From: Segatella copri DSM 18205
GTDB taxonomy: Bacteria > Bacteroidota > Bacteroidia > Bacteroidales > Bacteroidaceae
Assembly (NCBI RefSeq): GCF_025151535.1
Contig: NZ_CP102288.1
Location: 1,762,501-1,826,500, forward strand
Direction of reading: 5' to 3'
Length of the DNA stretch: 64,000 bases
Position numbers and translations under genes: made by a program
The notes under the pieces: generated by a model
Databases searched by the model: none
The model's input: the letters and a program-made list of their open reading frames with translations, nothing else
Told to the model about the DNA's origin: nothing
In this document: positions 62,187 through 64,000 of the stretch, in pieces
How the letters are laid out: each line of letters opens with the position of its first letter
Position numbering within the stretch: position 1 is the first letter of the stretch

Positions 62187-62217
62187 TTGTTGTTTTCAGC
62201 TATTCTCCCTATCTTTG
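62187..62217 (+). promoter_or_regulatory. Promoter of the His-rich secreted protein gene
   Basis: TTG at 62187-62189 and TATCTTTG at 62210-62217 are 20 bp apart. The leader of about 117 nt contains a hairpin TGAAAGC/GCTTTCA near 62244-62259. Confidence 0.6.
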
Positions 62218-62340
62218 CACTACGTTAGAAGAAAGGCTGCACTCGACAATTTGAAAGCAAGCTTTCATTGTGCTCGTTTGCACCTTCTTTGCACCAGAAA
62301 TAAATAAATGCAGTAATAACCCTTTAAAGAGAAGATAGTT

Positions 62341-62889
62341 ATGAAAAGAATGATTATGACATTGGTAGCAGTATGGATGATGATTACATCTATGAATGCT
62401 CAGAGACTGACAAATATTCAGGCAGAAGCCCGTTTTATCACAGATAAGATGGTGGTGGAACTGGGATTGAGCAGCGCCCAGCGCAACAGCATCCTGAACA
62501 TCAATCTCAATTATCTCAATGGCATCCGCAGCTATCGCGACATCGATGCCTACGGCTGGCATTACCGCAACAAGCAGCTCAAGCGCATGATGACCGCCAG
62601 ACAATGGAAGAAATTTAAGAACTCATACTATTTCTATCGCCCTATCGGCTGGCAGAATCATGTGTATGTTCACCATATTTACACCAAGTATCCAAAGCAT
62701 AACTGGGGACACGACAAGCGCCGCCCTCGCCCTGAGTGCAGCTACGGAAGACCAGGATGCCCAGGCGGAACCCATGTAACTTATGGACCAGGAAAGCCGT
62801 GCAAGCATCACAAGCATCACAAGCACGATAAGAAGTGGAAGCACGACAAGAAGAAGTGGAAGCACGATAGAGATTGGGATGATGACTAA
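62341..62889 (+). CDS. Small secreted protein with His/Lys-rich C-terminal tail
   Basis: This 182-residue protein has a signal peptide (1-20, cleaved after MNA) and a helical domain (about 25-90: FITDKMVVELGLSSAQRNSI) that recalls the LTxxQ helices of Spy/CpxP-like periplasmic proteins. The tail (about 140-182) is made of repeated His-Lys-His and Lys-Trp-Lys-His-Asp words and ends WDDD. The tail could bind metal ions or acidic polymers. I do not recognise a family with confidence. It stands alone, divergent from the phosphatase unit, with its own promoter and terminator. Confidence 0.78.
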   Translation: MKRMIMTLVAVWMMITSMNAQRLTNIQAEARFITDKMVVELGLSSAQRNSILNINLNYLNGIRSYRDIDAYGWHYRNKQLKRMMTARQWKKFKNSYYFYRPIGWQNHVYVHHIYTKYPKHNWGHDKRRPRPECSYGRPGCPGGTHVTYGPGKPCKHHKHHKHDKKWKHDKKKWKHDRDWDDD

Positions 62890-62920
62890 GATTAAGACAA
62901 ACATCCGATGATAAAACAGA

Positions 62921-62960
62921 AGAAATCCAAGCTAGAGATGATTCTCCGGCTTGGATTTCT
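62921..62960. terminator. Terminator between the His-rich protein and the DXS-like gene
   Basis: A perfect 12-bp stem (AGAAATCCAAGC with GCTTGGATTTCT) lies between the convergent genes; T-rich sequence follows on the plus side. Confidence 0.7.
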
Positions 62961-62997
62961 CGTTAAATAAAAACTAACTATGCCGACTAACTAATCA

Positions 62998-64000
62998 TTA
63001 ATCATTAATAACTAACAAAACGTCTTCCACAATCTGCTCATCGAGCAGGCGATTATCCGAAAGCAACTTCTTCACATCGTATCTGTCATAGAGTCCCTTC
63101 CTGATGCCGCCCACCATCACCTTCATATCCGAAGTGCCATAGTAAGAGGCGATACGCTCGCCGAATCCGCCATCCTTCGATCCATCCTCCAGAGTTACCA
63201 CCAGCTGATGGTTTGCCTTCAGGCTATCCAGCACTTCGGCATCCACCTCGTTCAGATAACGTGGATTGATGAGCGTAGCATCGATGCCCTTATCAGCCAA
63301 CAGGCGGACTACATTCTCGCCCTTCTGATAGAACGAACCGGCGGCGATGACTGCCACCTTCTCGCCCTGGTGCATCACCTTGTACTTTGCCTCGTAACCA
63401 TATTCAGCATCAACGGCTTCTGACGTATGAACCACGCCATTGCTTGGCACGCGGATGGCGATAGGTTTCTTATCCTGCAGAATGCTCCAGCGGAGCATGG
63501 CGAAATACTCCTCACAGGTGGTTGGAGCCAGATAGATGAGCCCCGGAATGCTGCAGAGCATCGGAATATCGAAAAGGCAGATGTGGGTGATGTCGTTCAT
63601 CGAGTTCACTCCGCCTCCTACCACGTTGATTACGGCTGGGTTGGAATTGATGCAGAGGTCTTGCGCTATCTGGTCGTAGGTACGTTGGATAAAGGTGCTG
63701 TAAACGGTCCAGACAGGATGCAATCCGCCCTTCGCCATTCCCGAAATCATGGCCACCGCCTGCTCTTCGGCGATTCCCATATCGATGTGCTGCTTGCCAG
63801 CCAGTTGGCGCTTATCGGCAGTAAAGCCACCTGCGGTAGGAGTACCGGCGGTTACGGCGATGAGGGTCTTATCCTGCTTCATCGCGCAGAGCATCCAGTC
63901 GGCAAATAATGTACCATAATCCTCTGTTGGAGCAACCTCCGGGAGGGTTCCATCGGCATTCCTTCTTGGTCGCGAACCGTCTTCCAGATTGAAAGGCATT
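62998..64000 (-). CDS. Divergent 1-deoxy-D-xylulose-5-phosphate synthase-like protein (partial, N-terminus cut)
   Basis: The visible 333 residues are the pyrimidine-binding and C-terminal transketolase domains of a thiamine enzyme of the DXS type; the window edge cuts the rest. GKQHIDMGIAEEQAVAMISGMA carries the catalytic Glu, VYSTFIQRTYDQIAQDL is a DXS hallmark, and VIAAGSFYQKGENVVRLL begins the C-terminal domain. The block after YDQ (VGGGVNSMNDITHICLFDI) departs from the usual DRAGLVGxDGxTHHGxFD of DXS. It may be a paralogue with another job. Confidence 0.8.
   Translation of the reverse strand, partial: MPFNLEDGSRPRRNADGTLPEVAPTEDYGTLFADWMLCAMKQDKTLIAVTAGTPTAGGFTADKRQLAGKQHIDMGIAEEQAVAMISGMAKGGLHPVWTVYSTFIQRTYDQIAQDLCINSNPAVINVVGGGVNSMNDITHICLFDIPMLCSIPGLIYLAPTTCEEYFAMLRWSILQDKKPIAIRVPSNGVVHTSEAVDAEYGYEAKYKVMHQGEKVAVIAAGSFYQKGENVVRLLADKGIDATLINPRYLNEVDAEVLDSLKANHQLVVTLEDGSKDGGFGERIASYYGTSDMKVMVGGIRKGLYDRYDVKKLLSDNRLLDEQIVEDVLLVIND

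Overview
The window reads as a chromosomal segment of a gut Bacteroidales bacterium, most likely Prevotella/Segatella (copri-like). The signs are Bacteroidota-type promoters (a TTTG near -33, then TAnnTTTG at -7, about 20 bp apart), an LpxC-FabZ fusion, a hybrid two-component regulator, a TonB-dependent receptor, menaquinone genes and A-rich leaders in place of strong Shine-Dalgarno sites. No rRNA, insertion sequence, prophage or classical CRISPR array was seen.

Layout. 1-2.1 kb: C-terminal part of a hybrid two-component regulator whose kinase half is degenerate. 2.1-5.7 kb: glutathione peroxidase and a TrpB2 gene among large spacers with two candidate small RNAs and a long palindromic element. 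5.7-16.0 kb (minus): mfd, a dolichol-phosphate-mannose-type glycosyltransferase, an acyltransferase, a metallophosphoesterase, a stand-alone MetH reactivation protein, pyrC, a DUF4369 lipoprotein, a membrane protein and an FtsB/DivIC protein. 16.1-20.1 kb: dnaX, a structured-RNA candidate, asnA and tRNA-Arg(CCG). 20.2-25.9 kb: pepT, a CPA2 antiporter, an M15-like peptidase and phoH. 26-32.2 kb (plus): purC, menG/ubiE, aroE, purM, a GxxExxY gene inside perfect 31-bp inverted repeats, prfA and pyrF. 32.4-36.8 kb: lpxD, lpxC-fabZ, lpxA and miaA. 36.8-38.9 kb: a small accessory islet with regularly spaced palindromes, gene remnants and an Abi_2/AbiF-type HEPN gene between two copies of a 120-bp promoter-hairpin repeat. 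38.9-43.6 kb: a HAD phosphatase, a Pit phosphate transporter and a queuosine-precursor transporter-queF operon behind a preQ1-I riboswitch candidate. 43.7-48.1 kb (minus): menB, menD, menF and a DHNA-CoA thioesterase candidate. 48.4-56.1 kb (plus): lysS, gpsA, pgi, a beta-phosphoglucomutase-like gene, gmd, fcl and a micro-ORF. 56.5-62 kb (minus): a beta-helix lipoprotein, a TonB-dependent receptor and a purple-acid-phosphatase-like enzyme. The end holds a small His-rich secreted protein and a divergent DXS-like enzyme cut by the window edge.

The most unusual content is non-coding. (1) The HEPN gene has a compact promoter-hairpin-U-tract unit just upstream and a second copy just downstream, which suggests an RNA-controlled toxin or defence system. 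(2) At least seven sites carry short arrays of 3-5 units spaced 21-23 bp apart. The unit sequence differs at each site and is often self-complementary; one array lies inside menF. (3) Many spacers between genes are built as inverted pairs of short tandem words, and one such pair encloses a whole gene. All assignments are from reading the sequence; no database search was possible.
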